Assembly (NCBI RefSeq): GCF_024519455.1
Contig: NZ_JALJRY010000040.1
Coordinates: 31,133-95,132 of the forward strand
Length of the DNA: 64,000 bases
Reading direction: 5' to 3'
Origin: Streptomyces sp. STR69
GTDB lineage: Bacteria > Actinomycetota > Actinomycetes > Streptomycetales > Streptomycetaceae
This document shows, one piece after another, positions 26,561 through 35,016 of the stretch; position 1 is the stretch's first letter, and each line of letters begins with the position of its first letter. The position numbers and the translations under genes were made by a program. Under the pieces are notes generated by a model. The model was not told the origin of the DNA and did no database searches. It saw nothing but the letters and a program-made list of their open reading frames with translations.

Positions 26561-26902
26561 GTGCGCTTAACGCCCAAAACACCTGAAGTGCGCGTACCGC
26601 GGCTCGTCGGCCTGATGGCCGTGGACGCGCGCGAGACAGCCCAGGCTCGCGGCCTGTTCATCAACGCGCCGGACCGGCCCGACTTCCATCTCGCCGTCGT
26701 CGACTACGTCGTACGGCAGTACCCGCAGCCCGATGCCGAGGTGCCGCGGGACTCCATGGTCTACGTGTGGTTCGACTTCGGTGAGGGGGACGGCGGGGGC
26801 GGTATGCGCGAGCCGCGGATACCGAGGCCGCCGAGCGGCGGGATGCAGCGCGAGCTGGACGAGCCGCCGGGCGACACGTTCTTCGCGACGGTGATCAGCT
26901 AG
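26561..26902 (+). CDS. Small single-PASTA-domain protein
   Basis: A 113-aa soluble protein. Residues ~8-70 form one PASTA-like domain (VRVPRLVGLMAVDARETAQA, then YVVRQYPQPDAEVPRDSMVYVWF), the fold that binds muropeptides or beta-lactams in PknB kinases and PBPs. No signal peptide or kinase domain is attached. The tail is Gly/Pro-rich (GEGDGGGGMREPRIPRPPSG). The GTG at 26561 follows GGGGGTGA by 6 bases; an in-frame GTG at 26552 is the alternative. The third codon is TTA (26567-26569), implying bldA-dependent expression. Convergent with menG. Confidence 0.8.
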   Translation: MRLTPKTPEVRVPRLVGLMAVDARETAQARGLFINAPDRPDFHLAVVDYVVRQYPQPDAEVPRDSMVYVWFDFGEGDGGGGMREPRIPRPPSGGMQRELDEPPGDTFFATVIS

Positions 26903-26949
26903 CCGGTGATCAGCCGGCGGAGCCCACACCGTCGGCGGAGCCCGCGCCG

Positions 26950-27654
26950 TCAGCAGCCCGGGGCGTCCTTGAAACCCCGGTGCAGGGCGACGATTCCGCC
27001 GCTCAGGTTGCGGTAGGCGACCTTCGACCAGCCGGCCTTGCGCAGGCGCTCGGCCAGCGCGGGCTGGTCGGGCCAGGCGCGGATGGACTCGGCGAGGTAG
27101 ACGTAGGCGTCGGGGTTCGAGGAGACGGCGCGGGCGACCGGCGGCAGCGCGCGCATCAGGTACTCGGTGTAGACCGTGCGGAAGGGCGCCCAGGTCGGGT
27201 GTGAGAACTCGCAGATCACCACCCGGCCGCCCGGCTTGGTCACCCGGTGCAGCTCGCGCAGCGCGGTGTCCGTGTCCTGCACATTGCGCAGCCCGAAGGA
27301 GATCGTCACGGCGTCGAACGTGTCGTCCTTGAACGGCAGCCTGGTGGCGTCGCCGGCCGTGAGCGGCAGCCAGGGGTGGCGCTTCTTGCCGACCTGGAGC
27401 ATGCCGAGGGAGAAGTCGCAGGGGACGACGTAGGCGCCGCTCTGGGCGAAGGGCAGTGAGGACGTGGCCGTACCGGCGGCCAGGTCCAGGATCTTCTGCG
27501 CGGGGCGGGCGTCGACCGCCTTGGTGACCTCCTTGCGCCATCGGCGGTCCTGGCCGAGCGAGAGCACGTCGTTGGTGAGGTCGTACCGTTCCGCCACGTC
27601 GTCGAACATCGAGGCGACTTCGTGCGGCTGCTTGTCCAGGGATGCGCGGGTCAC
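26950..27654 (-). CDS. menG: Demethylmenaquinone methyltransferase
   Basis: A 234-aa SAM-dependent methyltransferase of the UbiE/MenG family that adds the ring methyl in the last step of menaquinone synthesis (EC 2.1.1.163). Signatures: MFDDVAERYDLTNDVLSLGQDRRWR, motif I ILDLAAGTATSSL, TFDAVTISFGLRNVQD and HRVTKPGGRVVICEFS. The start is taken at GTG 27654 (VTRASLDKQPHEVASMFDDV), matching the family N-terminus. It closes the futalosine-route genes found elsewhere in the window. Confidence 0.95.
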   Translation of the reverse strand: MTRASLDKQPHEVASMFDDVAERYDLTNDVLSLGQDRRWRKEVTKAVDARPAQKILDLAAGTATSSLPFAQSGAYVVPCDFSLGMLQVGKKRHPWLPLTAGDATRLPFKDDTFDAVTISFGLRNVQDTDTALRELHRVTKPGGRVVICEFSHPTWAPFRTVYTEYLMRALPPVARAVSSNPDAYVYLAESIRAWPDQPALAERLRKAGWSKVAYRNLSGGIVALHRGFKDAPGC

Positions 27655-27670
27655 ATGCCCATTGTGGCAG

Positions 27671-27705
27671 TACGGGCCGGGCACCCCGAAGGCACCCGGC
27701 CCGTA
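27671..27705 (-). terminator. Terminator of the polysaccharide operon
   Basis: TACGGGCCGGG (27671-27681) and CCCGGCCCGTA (27695-27705) pair perfectly over 11 bp around a 13-base loop. It lies 22 bp past the acyltransferase stop and just upstream of menG on the same strand, so it can separate the two transcripts. Confidence 0.75.
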
Positions 27706-27727
27706 GCGCACGCGTCGAAAAGGAATC

Positions 27728-29095
27728 TCACGACGGCAGGAGTCTCGGTTTCTTCTTCGCCGCCACGTCCTCCACCCAGCCGCACAGCACGATGAAGAGC
27801 GCGATGAGAATCCAGCCGATGCCGAACATGAACCACTGGCTCCCCAGCGGCAGCCACTTCTCGAAGGCCGGCACCTTCCAGAACTGGTCGGTCAGCGGCA
27901 CCGCCAGCACGAGGGCGATCTCGTGCCAGAGGTAGATGGTCACGGCCCGCGAGTTGAAGATCGTGACGATCCGGTCGAGCTTCTTGAAGCGGGTCAGCCA
28001 GGCGAAGTCGATGTTGAAGTAGGCCTTGGCCCACATCAGCAGCATGACGTAACCGGCCGACCAGTAGGTCTGGGCGAGCGGGCTCTCGTCCAGGTCGTAG
28101 GTGCCGCCCGCCTCGGCCTGGTGCGTGAAGGCGTACCAGCCGCCGAACACGATCGCGGCGACCGACAGCGTCACCACCAGGAACGGCTTCAGCTTCTGCA
28201 GCACCCCGTCGCGGTGGGCGAAGCCCAGGATCCAGCAGAAGAGGTACGTCGACAGGTCCCACAGGGCGTTGCCGAAGCGGTTGTCCGGCCCCGACCACAC
28301 GAACTTCAGGACCACGATCGGCACCAGCGTCAGCAGCAGCACCGGGATCGGCGCCTTGCGGAAGATCCACAGCAGCGCCGGCGAGAGCAGCACGAACCAG
28401 AGGTACGTCCGCAGGTACCAGAGGATCTCCCAGGCCTGCAGCCCCCAGGCGTTGCCCGGCGGATCCCCTACCGGCACCACCCAGAACACGATCTGCCAGC
28501 CCGGCATCCAGTCGTGGATCATCATCGCCACGACCACGAAGAAGCCCCAGAACCAGAAGGGCGGCAGCAGCCTCCGCATCCGGCTCTTGACCACCTTGAA
28601 CGCGGGCCGCTCCAGCGACTTCGCCATCAGCGTCCCGGCCAGCCCGAACATGATCCCCATCGAGGGGAACACCATCCCGCACCAGGCCCACCCGAAGGTG
28701 TGGTAGGTCACCACCCGGATCAGCGCGACGGCCCGCAGGGTGTCGAAGTACCGGTCCCGGCCCGCCGGTTCGGCCGCGGGCTTCGACTCGGGAGCCTCCT
28801 CGACAACCGGCTCCGGCTCGGCCACCGACTCGGGCTCCGGCTCCGGCTCGGCCACCGACTCGGGCACCGGCTCCAACTCCGGTTCTACGACGGGAAGAGG
28901 CGCCGTGGCGTACACCGGCTGCCCGTGGTCGACGTACTGCGGAGGCTGTTGCTGCTGTTGATACGGGTACGGCTGCTGCGGCTGGCCGTACGGCTGGGGC
29001 TGGCCGTAGCCGTCATAACCGTAAGGCTGTTGGGGGTACTGAGGTTGCTGGGGCTGGCCGTACCCGCCGTAGCCCTGTTGCTGTTCCCAGGTCAT
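27728..29095 (-). CDS. Acyltransferase-3 family membrane protein with Q/P/Y-rich head
   Basis: A 455-aa O-acyltransferase-like protein. Residues ~1-50 are a GYGQPQQP-type low-complexity repeat, followed by a Pro/Glu linker (VEPELEPVPESVAEPEPEPE). From about residue 105 comes the acyltransferase-3 domain, beginning RDRYFDTLRAVALIRVVTYH with the conserved R and H. Roughly ten membrane helices follow. Such proteins transfer acetyl or succinyl groups to exported glycans. The ATG shares a base with the stop of the glycosyltransferase gene (TGATG), so both are co-translated, and acylation of the product of that synthase is the natural inference. Confidence 0.85.
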   Translation of the reverse strand: MTWEQQQGYGGYGQPQQPQYPQQPYGYDGYGQPQPYGQPQQPYPYQQQQQPPQYVDHGQPVYATAPLPVVEPELEPVPESVAEPEPEPESVAEPEPVVEEAPESKPAAEPAGRDRYFDTLRAVALIRVVTYHTFGWAWCGMVFPSMGIMFGLAGTLMAKSLERPAFKVVKSRMRRLLPPFWFWGFFVVVAMMIHDWMPGWQIVFWVVPVGDPPGNAWGLQAWEILWYLRTYLWFVLLSPALLWIFRKAPIPVLLLTLVPIVVLKFVWSGPDNRFGNALWDLSTYLFCWILGFAHRDGVLQKLKPFLVVTLSVAAIVFGGWYAFTHQAEAGGTYDLDESPLAQTYWSAGYVMLLMWAKAYFNIDFAWLTRFKKLDRIVTIFNSRAVTIYLWHEIALVLAVPLTDQFWKVPAFEKWLPLGSQWFMFGIGWILIALFIVLCGWVEDVAAKKKPRLLPS

Positions 29096-31494
29096 CAGCT
29101 CGCCCCCGCCGGTGTGCCGACCTCGCCGGTGCGCTTGAGTTTCTGCCAGCGCAGCCGGCCGCCGGTCAGGGCGGTGATGGAGGAGTGGATGAGGACGAGG
29201 TACATCATCTGGCGGTAGGCCAGTTGCTGCAGCGGCATCATCAGCAGGTAGCGGTACTTCTCCCGGTCCAGCCTGAACGCGTAGGCCGCGCACAGGAGTT
29301 GGATGCCGAGGACCGCGAACCACATCGCGAGGGACGCCCAGAAGTCGACGAAGATCATCGAGTAGACGGTGAAGACGTCGATCAGCGGGGCGAAGACCGG
29401 CGTGATGATCTGGAAGATGACCACCAGGGGCATGCCGACCCGGCCGAAGCGGCCCGAAGGACCCTTGTCCGTAAGGGACTTGCGGTGCTTCCACAGGGCC
29501 TGCATGGTGCCGTAGGACCAGCGGTAGCGCTGCGACCAGAGCTGCTTGAGGGAGGCCGGGGCCTCGGTCCAGGCCCTGGCGTGCTCCTGGTAGACGACCC
29601 GCCAGCCCTCACGGTGCATGGCGATGGTGATGTCCGTGTCCTCGGCGAGGGTGTCCTCGCTCATGCCGCCGACCTGGAGCACCGCCTCACGGCGGAACGC
29701 GCCGATCGCGCCCGGGATGGTGGGCATGCAGCGCAGCAGGTCGTACATGCGGCGGTCGAGGTTGAAGCCCATCACGTACTCGATGTGCTGCCAGGCGCCG
29801 ATGATCGTGTTGCGGTTGCCGACCTTGGCGTTGCCCGCGACCGCGCCGACCTCGGGGTCGGCGAAGGGCTGCACGAGCTGCCGTACGGTGTCGGGTTCGA
29901 AGACGGTGTCGCCGTCCATCATCACGACGATGTCGTAACTCGCGCTGCGCACACCGTTGTTGAGGGCGGCGGGCTTGCCGGCGTTCTCCTGGCGGATGAC
30001 CCGGACGTTCGTCATGCCGAAGGAGCGGGCCGCCTCGCGGGCGATCTCGGAGGTGCCGTCCGAGGAGCCGTCGTCGACGACGATGACCTCGATCGGGTGG
30101 GTGCTCTTCGCCAGCGACTCAAGGGTGTTGGCGATGCACTCCTTCTCGTTGTACGCCGGGACGATGACGGTCACCGGTCCGGTGACGGTCGGTCCCCAGC
30201 TGAACCGGCGTTTGTTGCGCTGTCTGTAATGGCGCCGGGCGAGGATCAGCATCATCCCGAAGCGGCTCATCACGGCGACGCCGACGACCGTGAGGCCCGC
30301 CGCGAGTCCCGGCACCACCCACTCGGCGACCGTGACGGCGTAGATGAGCGCCTTGCCCTCGTAGAGGGTCATACCGGTGGCCTCGCGGTGGGCGCCCTGG
30401 AGGACCGAGGTCCTGCGGGTGCCGTTCTGGGTGCCGCCCGTGCCGCCGACAGCCGAGCCGACCGTCTGGCCGCCGCCCGGGGTCGTGCCGGCGGGCGCTC
30501 CCGAAGGTGCCGCGGAGGGCTGTCCGCCGGCCTCGACCGTGCCGGTGCTCGTCCCGGCGGCGGCACCGGTACTCGCGCCCGCACCCGTGCCGTTCGCCGC
30601 CCGCTCGGCGGAGGCGTTCTTGGCGATGGCGCCGCTCACCGTGGTGAACGTGTAGCCCTTCGCCTTCATCTTCTCGATGTACGTGGGCAGCGCCTTCATG
30701 GTCTGCGAGCGCACACCACCGGCGTCGTGGAAGAGCACCGAGGAGCCCGAAGTCCCGGACGGCGTCGCCCACTTGATGATCTTCGCGACGCCGGGCTGCT
30801 TCCAGTCGTCGCTGTCGGTGTCGACGAAGACGCTGGTGTAGCCGGAGGCGCCGAGCTTCTTGTAGACGGGGTAGCTGTAGTTGTCGATGGCGTCCGTCTC
30901 CGAGGAGTACGGCGCGCGGAACAGCGTCGTCGTGATGCCGGCCGCGCCCGCGAGCGCGAGCTGCGTCTGTTCCATCTCCCGCTTGATGCGGGCGTCGCTC
31001 TGGTAGGAGAGGTCGACGTGGGTGAAGGTGTGGATGCCCACCTCGTTGCCCTGCGCGACCATCTGCTTCACGATGCTCGGATAGCGCGAGACCATCGAGC
31101 CCACCAGGAAGAACGTGCCCGGCACGTCGTACTTCTTGAGGATCTTCAGGACCGTGGGCGTGTAGGTGGGGTTCGGGCCGTCGTCGAAGGTGAGGACGAT
31201 GGTCTTCTTCGGGATGGTCTGGGTGACCGGCGAGCCGTTGCGGAAGGTCAGGATCGGGCCGCCGTTGAGCACCTTGTCGGGAACCTTGCCGGCGCTCGCG
31301 CCGTCCCGGACGCGCTGGTCGCCGCCGACTTCCGCACGCAGGTAGCCGTCGAGCAGCATCACGCAGGTGAGGCCGAGGAGAAGCAGCAGGGCGAGGATCA
31401 CTCGGGGCCGTTGGAGAGCGGCGGCCTTGCCGGCCGCGCGCTCCATCCGAGTGGGGGCGCGTCGGCGCCCACGCGAGGGAGTCGTCGTAGTCAT
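29095..31494 (-). CDS. Polysaccharide deacetylase-glycosyltransferase fusion (MatB-like)
   Basis: A 799-aa bifunctional membrane protein. After a basic head and one membrane helix (VILALLLLLGLTCVMLL, about residues 32-50) comes a NodB-type deacetylase domain outside the membrane: KTIVLTFDDGPNPTYTP, VGIHTFTHVDLS and RAPYSSE. A Gly/Thr/Ser linker and further helices lead to a GT2 processive synthase: VIVPAYNEKE, VVDDGSSDGTS, MMDGDTVFE, EDTDITI and the QxxRW motif SQRYRWSYG. Several C-terminal helices would form the export pore. The order deacetylase-then-synthase is that of MatB, which makes a PNAG-like glycan for pellet formation in Streptomyces. The middle gene of a three-gene operon. Confidence 0.9.
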   Translation of the reverse strand: MTTTTPSRGRRRAPTRMERAAGKAAALQRPRVILALLLLLGLTCVMLLDGYLRAEVGGDQRVRDGASAGKVPDKVLNGGPILTFRNGSPVTQTIPKKTIVLTFDDGPNPTYTPTVLKILKKYDVPGTFFLVGSMVSRYPSIVKQMVAQGNEVGIHTFTHVDLSYQSDARIKREMEQTQLALAGAAGITTTLFRAPYSSETDAIDNYSYPVYKKLGASGYTSVFVDTDSDDWKQPGVAKIIKWATPSGTSGSSVLFHDAGGVRSQTMKALPTYIEKMKAKGYTFTTVSGAIAKNASAERAANGTGAGASTGAAAGTSTGTVEAGGQPSAAPSGAPAGTTPGGGQTVGSAVGGTGGTQNGTRRTSVLQGAHREATGMTLYEGKALIYAVTVAEWVVPGLAAGLTVVGVAVMSRFGMMLILARRHYRQRNKRRFSWGPTVTGPVTVIVPAYNEKECIANTLESLAKSTHPIEVIVVDDGSSDGTSEIAREAARSFGMTNVRVIRQENAGKPAALNNGVRSASYDIVVMMDGDTVFEPDTVRQLVQPFADPEVGAVAGNAKVGNRNTIIGAWQHIEYVMGFNLDRRMYDLLRCMPTIPGAIGAFRREAVLQVGGMSEDTLAEDTDITIAMHREGWRVVYQEHARAWTEAPASLKQLWSQRYRWSYGTMQALWKHRKSLTDKGPSGRFGRVGMPLVVIFQIITPVFAPLIDVFTVYSMIFVDFWASLAMWFAVLGIQLLCAAYAFRLDREKYRYLLMMPLQQLAYRQMMYLVLIHSSITALTGGRLRWQKLKRTGEVGTPAGAS

Positions 31495-31513
31495 GGCTGC
31501 GGTGGCGCTCCGG

Positions 31514-31906
31514 TCAGTGTGCGGTGGCTGAGGAGGACGGGGCCGCACTCGTGGGGGCGCCCGAGGGGATGTCGGTCGGAGCGCCGGTCGGAACACCGGA
31601 GGGCGCTACGCCGCCTCTGCCACCGTTGGGGCCGTAGCCGCCCCCGGGGGCCGAACCGGCCTGGCCGCCGCCGAAGGGCAGCAGCGAGGAGGGGTTGATC
31701 GAGATGCCCCAGCCCATGAACGCCATGCCGAGTACGAACGCGTACCCGAGGCAGACGGTGCCCATGAGGAGGCCGATCCGGCGCAGCACCTTTGACCGGC
31801 GGCCGGAGTTGTCAACGAACACGGGACCTTCTGCGGACCCGTTGCCGCGTTTGCGGCGGCTACCTCGCGCAGAGGCGCTGTTATCGATGGCGGACTCGGA
31901 TTGCAT
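31514..31906 (-). CDS. Small single-helix membrane protein of the polysaccharide operon
   Basis: A 130-aa protein not assigned to a family. It has a basic cytoplasmic head (SARGSRRKRGNG and SGRRSKVLRRIG), one membrane helix near residues 43-65 (GLLMGTVCLGYAFVLGMAF) and an outer Gly/Pro/Ser/Thr-rich tail. It lies 19 bp upstream of the deacetylase-glycosyltransferase gene. Its place suggests an accessory or anchoring part for the synthase. The ATG lacks a clear ribosome site, so the start is uncertain. Confidence 0.7.
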   Translation of the reverse strand: MQSESAIDNSASARGSRRKRGNGSAEGPVFVDNSGRRSKVLRRIGLLMGTVCLGYAFVLGMAFMGWGISINPSSLLPFGGGQAGSAPGGGYGPNGGRGGVAPSGVPTGAPTDIPSGAPTSAAPSSSATAH

Positions 31907-32223
31907 TCCCCAGACATTAGGCCGCCTTTATGTGACCAAAACTCTGATTCCCTTGTGAGCCCGCCAAGAAAAATGCCGCAACCTGTGCCTTTCCTTAGAG
32001 AACCCAGGAAATGCCATATGAGCGGCCGGTGTCAGTAGTGTCCTCAATTTTCCGCTTCGTCGCCCGACTTGACCGATTCGAGCAACGATACCCGTGGGTT
32101 TCCTATGTTTTCTCTGTCTTCGTAAGACACAGCCCCATGTGCTTCATTTAGGCTGCGGAAACCGACTCTGTTTCCATCCTGAGACAGAAATCACCGTCCC
32201 CACGCGGAAAGGGTGCATACTCA
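31907..32223. other. Intergenic region, polysaccharide operon to GH18 gene
   Basis: A 317-bp divergent gap, clearly poorer in G+C than the flanking genes. It holds small inverted repeats TGTCTT-CGT-AAGACA (32115-32129) and TCTGT/ACAGA (about 32165-32189) between a possible TTGACC -35-like element near 32069 and the GH18 start. I see no gene or known riboswitch in it. Confidence 0.55.
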
Positions 32224-33270
32224 ATGAGGAGTTTCCTGAAACCGGCGGCCGGGCTCACCTGCTTGTTTGCCCTGACGGTCACCGGCTGCTCCTCCAGCTC
32301 CGGTGACTCGTCGGATGCGGCATCCAAAGCCACGGAGAAGGCCGAGACCACCCCCTCCGAAAGCGCCTCTCCGACGCCTTCGGCTGCTTCGTCGAGCACG
32401 TCCTACGCCCCGTACGTCAGCGTCACCACCGCCTCCGGCATGGACAGTTCGGGGTCCCCGACGACGTACAACCTCGCCTTCGTGATCGCCTCCGGCAGCA
32501 GCTGCACGCCGAAGTGGAACGGTACGACCGCGATCGACAACGCGGCCGTGAAATCCAGGATCGCGGCGCTCAAGACGTCCGGCGCCACCGTCCGCGTCTC
32601 CTTCGGCGGGGCCTCCGGCAAGGAGCTGGCGGAGACCTGTACCAGCGCGACGGCCCTCGCGAAGGCCTACGGCGAGGCGCTGGACGCGGCGGGATCGACG
32701 CAGGCCGACTTCGACATCGAGGGCGACACCCTGACCGACTCGACCTCGGTCGCCCTGCGCTCCAAGGCGATAGCCCTGCTCCAGAAGGAACGCACCGACC
32801 TCAAGGTCTCCTTCACCCTGCCCGTGATGCCGTCCGGTCTCGACTCCGACAGCCTGGCGCTGCTGGAGTCCGCGAACGACAACGCGGTCGAGGTCTCCAC
32901 GGTCAACATCATGACGATGAACTACGGCGAGTCGTACACCGGGGACATGGGCGACTACGCGATCACGTCGGCCACGGCCACGCACACCCAGTTGAAGAAG
33001 GTGTTCGGGTTGTCGGACGCGGGGGCGTGGCAGGGGATGGCGCTCACATCGATGCTCGGTGTCAACGATGTGTCGGGGGAGACGTTTTCGCTGTCGGACG
33101 CGGCTCAGGTGCGGAAGTTCGCCGAGGAGAAGGAGGTCGCGTGGGTGTCGATGTGGTCGACGTTTCGGGATCAGCAGTGTGAGAGCGGGTCGTCCGATGA
33201 CGATGCGGCGACTGATTGCAGTGGGGTGACGCAGGCCTCTGGGGCGTTCGGGGAAGCGTTTGCGGGGTGA
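32224..33270 (+). CDS. GH18 chitinase-like lipoprotein
   Basis: A 348-aa exported protein. The signal peptide ends in a lipobox, ALTVTGC, so it should be a membrane-anchored lipoprotein. A Ser/Thr/Ala linker (residues ~24-62) leads to a TIM-barrel glycoside hydrolase domain. The catalytic strand reads ADFDIEGD, keeping the D-x-D-x-E order of family 18 with Glu as acid, though the leading DG pair of the canonical motif is QA. VNIMTMNYG fits the conserved MTYD region, and AWVSMWSTFRD the last barrel strand. Chitin or a modified glycan may be the substrate. The 3' third is less codon-biased than the rest. Confidence 0.83.
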   Translation: MRSFLKPAAGLTCLFALTVTGCSSSSGDSSDAASKATEKAETTPSESASPTPSAASSSTSYAPYVSVTTASGMDSSGSPTTYNLAFVIASGSSCTPKWNGTTAIDNAAVKSRIAALKTSGATVRVSFGGASGKELAETCTSATALAKAYGEALDAAGSTQADFDIEGDTLTDSTSVALRSKAIALLQKERTDLKVSFTLPVMPSGLDSDSLALLESANDNAVEVSTVNIMTMNYGESYTGDMGDYAITSATATHTQLKKVFGLSDAGAWQGMALTSMLGVNDVSGETFSLSDAAQVRKFAEEKEVAWVSMWSTFRDQQCESGSSDDDAATDCSGVTQASGAFGEAFAG

Positions 33271-33309
33271 CTGGTTGTTTGCCGACTGACGGCCGTGGGG
33301 GCGCTTCCC

Positions 33310-33714
33310 TCACCGGCGTCTGTGAAGTAGCCGACCCGCACACACCGTTGCGATGCACTCGCCGGTCTCGTCGAATACGGCCAGGTCGGCTCGGCCCTGG
33401 TCGGCAACGGTCGGGTGAGTGAGGATCAGGACGTCGTTGCGCTTTGCCGCCGACCGGAGTTCGGCCGAGTCGACGTATTTCTCCAGGACAGCCGTCGCGC
33501 CCGTCTTCAGGACGGCGTGGATCCGCTCCCGTGGGCTCGGGGCGTCCGGGAGTGGGCCCTCGTGGATGCGGGCCGGGCCCAGGAGGCCCGGCCAACTCCG
33601 CACCCGGGCGCCGGGAAAGCGGGCCTGGATCTCCGCCAGCGTCCCGACGCCCGCGATCCGGGTGCCCTCGACGGCGACGGCACCCCCCTCGTCCGCCGTG
33701 TGAATCGTCAGCAC
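33310..33714 (-). CDS. Small imidazolonepropionase-like domain protein
   Basis: A 134-aa protein resembling the composite N- and C-terminal beta domain of amidohydrolases without the catalytic barrel. It has VAVEGTRIAGVGTLAEIQARFPGARVRSWPGLLGPA at the front and HPTVADQGRADLAVFDETG near the end, as in HutI/cytosine-deaminase metal-free edges. It follows mqnC by 7 bp and starts at GTG after AGGG, so it is co-transcribed. The barrel-less form is typical next to mqnC in Streptomyces; its function is not known to me. Convergent with the GH18 gene. Confidence 0.7.
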   Translation of the reverse strand: MLTIHTADEGGAVAVEGTRIAGVGTLAEIQARFPGARVRSWPGLLGPARIHEGPLPDAPSPRERIHAVLKTGATAVLEKYVDSAELRSAAKRNDVLILTHPTVADQGRADLAVFDETGECIATVCAGRLLHRRR

Positions 33715-33721
33715 AGCAGCC

Positions 33722-34921
33722 CTAGTTGGCGGACAGGAGCTTCAACTCGGGGTGGGCCGTGCCGCCTTCGATCGCCGTGGACGAGATGTGCGACATGACC
33801 CGCTCGTCGACGGGGTCGTTCGCCGGGTCGTCGTGGACGACGATGTGCTCGTAGGTGGTGGTCCGCTGAGCGGGTACGCGGCCCGCCTTGCGGATCAGGT
33901 CGATGATCTCCAGGCGGTTGGAGCGGTGCTTGGCGCCGGCCGAGGAGACGACGTTCTCCTCCAGCATGATCGAGCCGAGGTCGTCCGCGCCGTAGTGCAG
34001 GGAGAGTTGGCCGACCTCCTTGCCGGTGGTGAGCCAACTGCCCTGGATGTGAGCGACGTTGTCCATGAAGAGGCGGGCGATGGCGATCATCCGCAGGTAC
34101 TCGAAGAGCGTCGCCTGCGTGCGGCCCTTCAGGTGGTTGTTCTCGGGCTGGTACGTGTACGGGATGAAGGCCCGGAAGCCGCCCGTCCGGTCCTGGACGT
34201 CACGGATCATCCGCAGGTGCTCGATGCGCTCGGCGTTGGTCTCGCCGGTGCCCATGAGCATGGTCGACGTGGACTCGACGCCCAGGTTGTGCGCCGCCTC
34301 CATGATCTCCAGCCAGCGCTCGCCGGACTCCTTCAGCGGGGCGATCGCCTTGCGGGGGCGGGCGGGCAGCAGCTCCGCGCCCGCACCGGCGAAGGAGTCG
34401 AGACCGGCCGCGTGGATGCGCGAGATGGCCTCCTCGACGGAGACCTTCGAGATCCGGGCCATGTGCTCGACCTCGGACGCACCGAGGGAGTGGATGACCA
34501 GCTGGGGATACGCGGCCTTGATCGCGGCGAAGTGCTTCTCGTAGTACTCGACGCCGAAGTCCGGGTGGTGTCCGCCCTGGAACATGATCTGCGTGCCGCC
34601 GAGTTCGACGGTCTCCGCGCACCGGCGCAGGATGTCGTCGAGGTCACGCGTCCAGCCCTTGGCGGTGTCCTTGGGCGCGGCGTAGAAGGCGCAGAACTTG
34701 CACGCCGTGACGCACACGTTCGTGTAGTTGATGTTCCGCTCGATGATGTACGTCGCGATGTGCTCCGTACCCGCGTACCGGCGCTTGCGTACGGCGTCGG
34801 CGGCGGCGCCGAGCGCGTGCAGCGGGGCGTCGCGGTAGAGGTCGAGCGCCTCTTCGGCGGTGATGCGCCCGCCCTCGGCGGCACGGTCGAGGACGGACTG
34901 AAGCTCGGCCTTCTCGGTCAC
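33722..34921 (-). CDS. mqnC: Dehypoxanthine futalosine cyclase
   Basis: A 399-aa radical-SAM enzyme that turns dehypoxanthine futalosine into its cyclic form in the futalosine route to menaquinone (EC 1.21.98.1). The [4Fe-4S]/SAM cysteines are in NVCVTACKFCAFYA (CxxxCxxC). QIMFQGGHHPDFGVEYYE, LGASEVEHMA and STSTMLMGTGET follow as expected. The GTG at 34921 is preceded by AAAGGGACC; a TTG at 34942 would add seven residues. It lies downstream of the prepilin-peptidase-like gene and just upstream of the small imidazolonepropionase-like gene. Confidence 0.96.
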   Translation of the reverse strand: MTEKAELQSVLDRAAEGGRITAEEALDLYRDAPLHALGAAADAVRKRRYAGTEHIATYIIERNINYTNVCVTACKFCAFYAAPKDTAKGWTRDLDDILRRCAETVELGGTQIMFQGGHHPDFGVEYYEKHFAAIKAAYPQLVIHSLGASEVEHMARISKVSVEEAISRIHAAGLDSFAGAGAELLPARPRKAIAPLKESGERWLEIMEAAHNLGVESTSTMLMGTGETNAERIEHLRMIRDVQDRTGGFRAFIPYTYQPENNHLKGRTQATLFEYLRMIAIARLFMDNVAHIQGSWLTTGKEVGQLSLHYGADDLGSIMLEENVVSSAGAKHRSNRLEIIDLIRKAGRVPAQRTTTYEHIVVHDDPANDPVDERVMSHISSTAIEGGTAHPELKLLSAN

Positions 34922-35016
34922 CGGGAGGGTCCCTTTCGTCAAGGGTTGCGGACGGACCTTGCCAGCCTACGCCAGCGGATTTCCCGCACCGACCTCAGGC
35001 CGCGCGCACCCCGACC

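Noticed and set aside
31606..31917. Alternative frame over the small membrane-protein gene
   Set aside because: It lacks a stable domain, while the chosen frame has a clear membrane helix with a basic inside flank.
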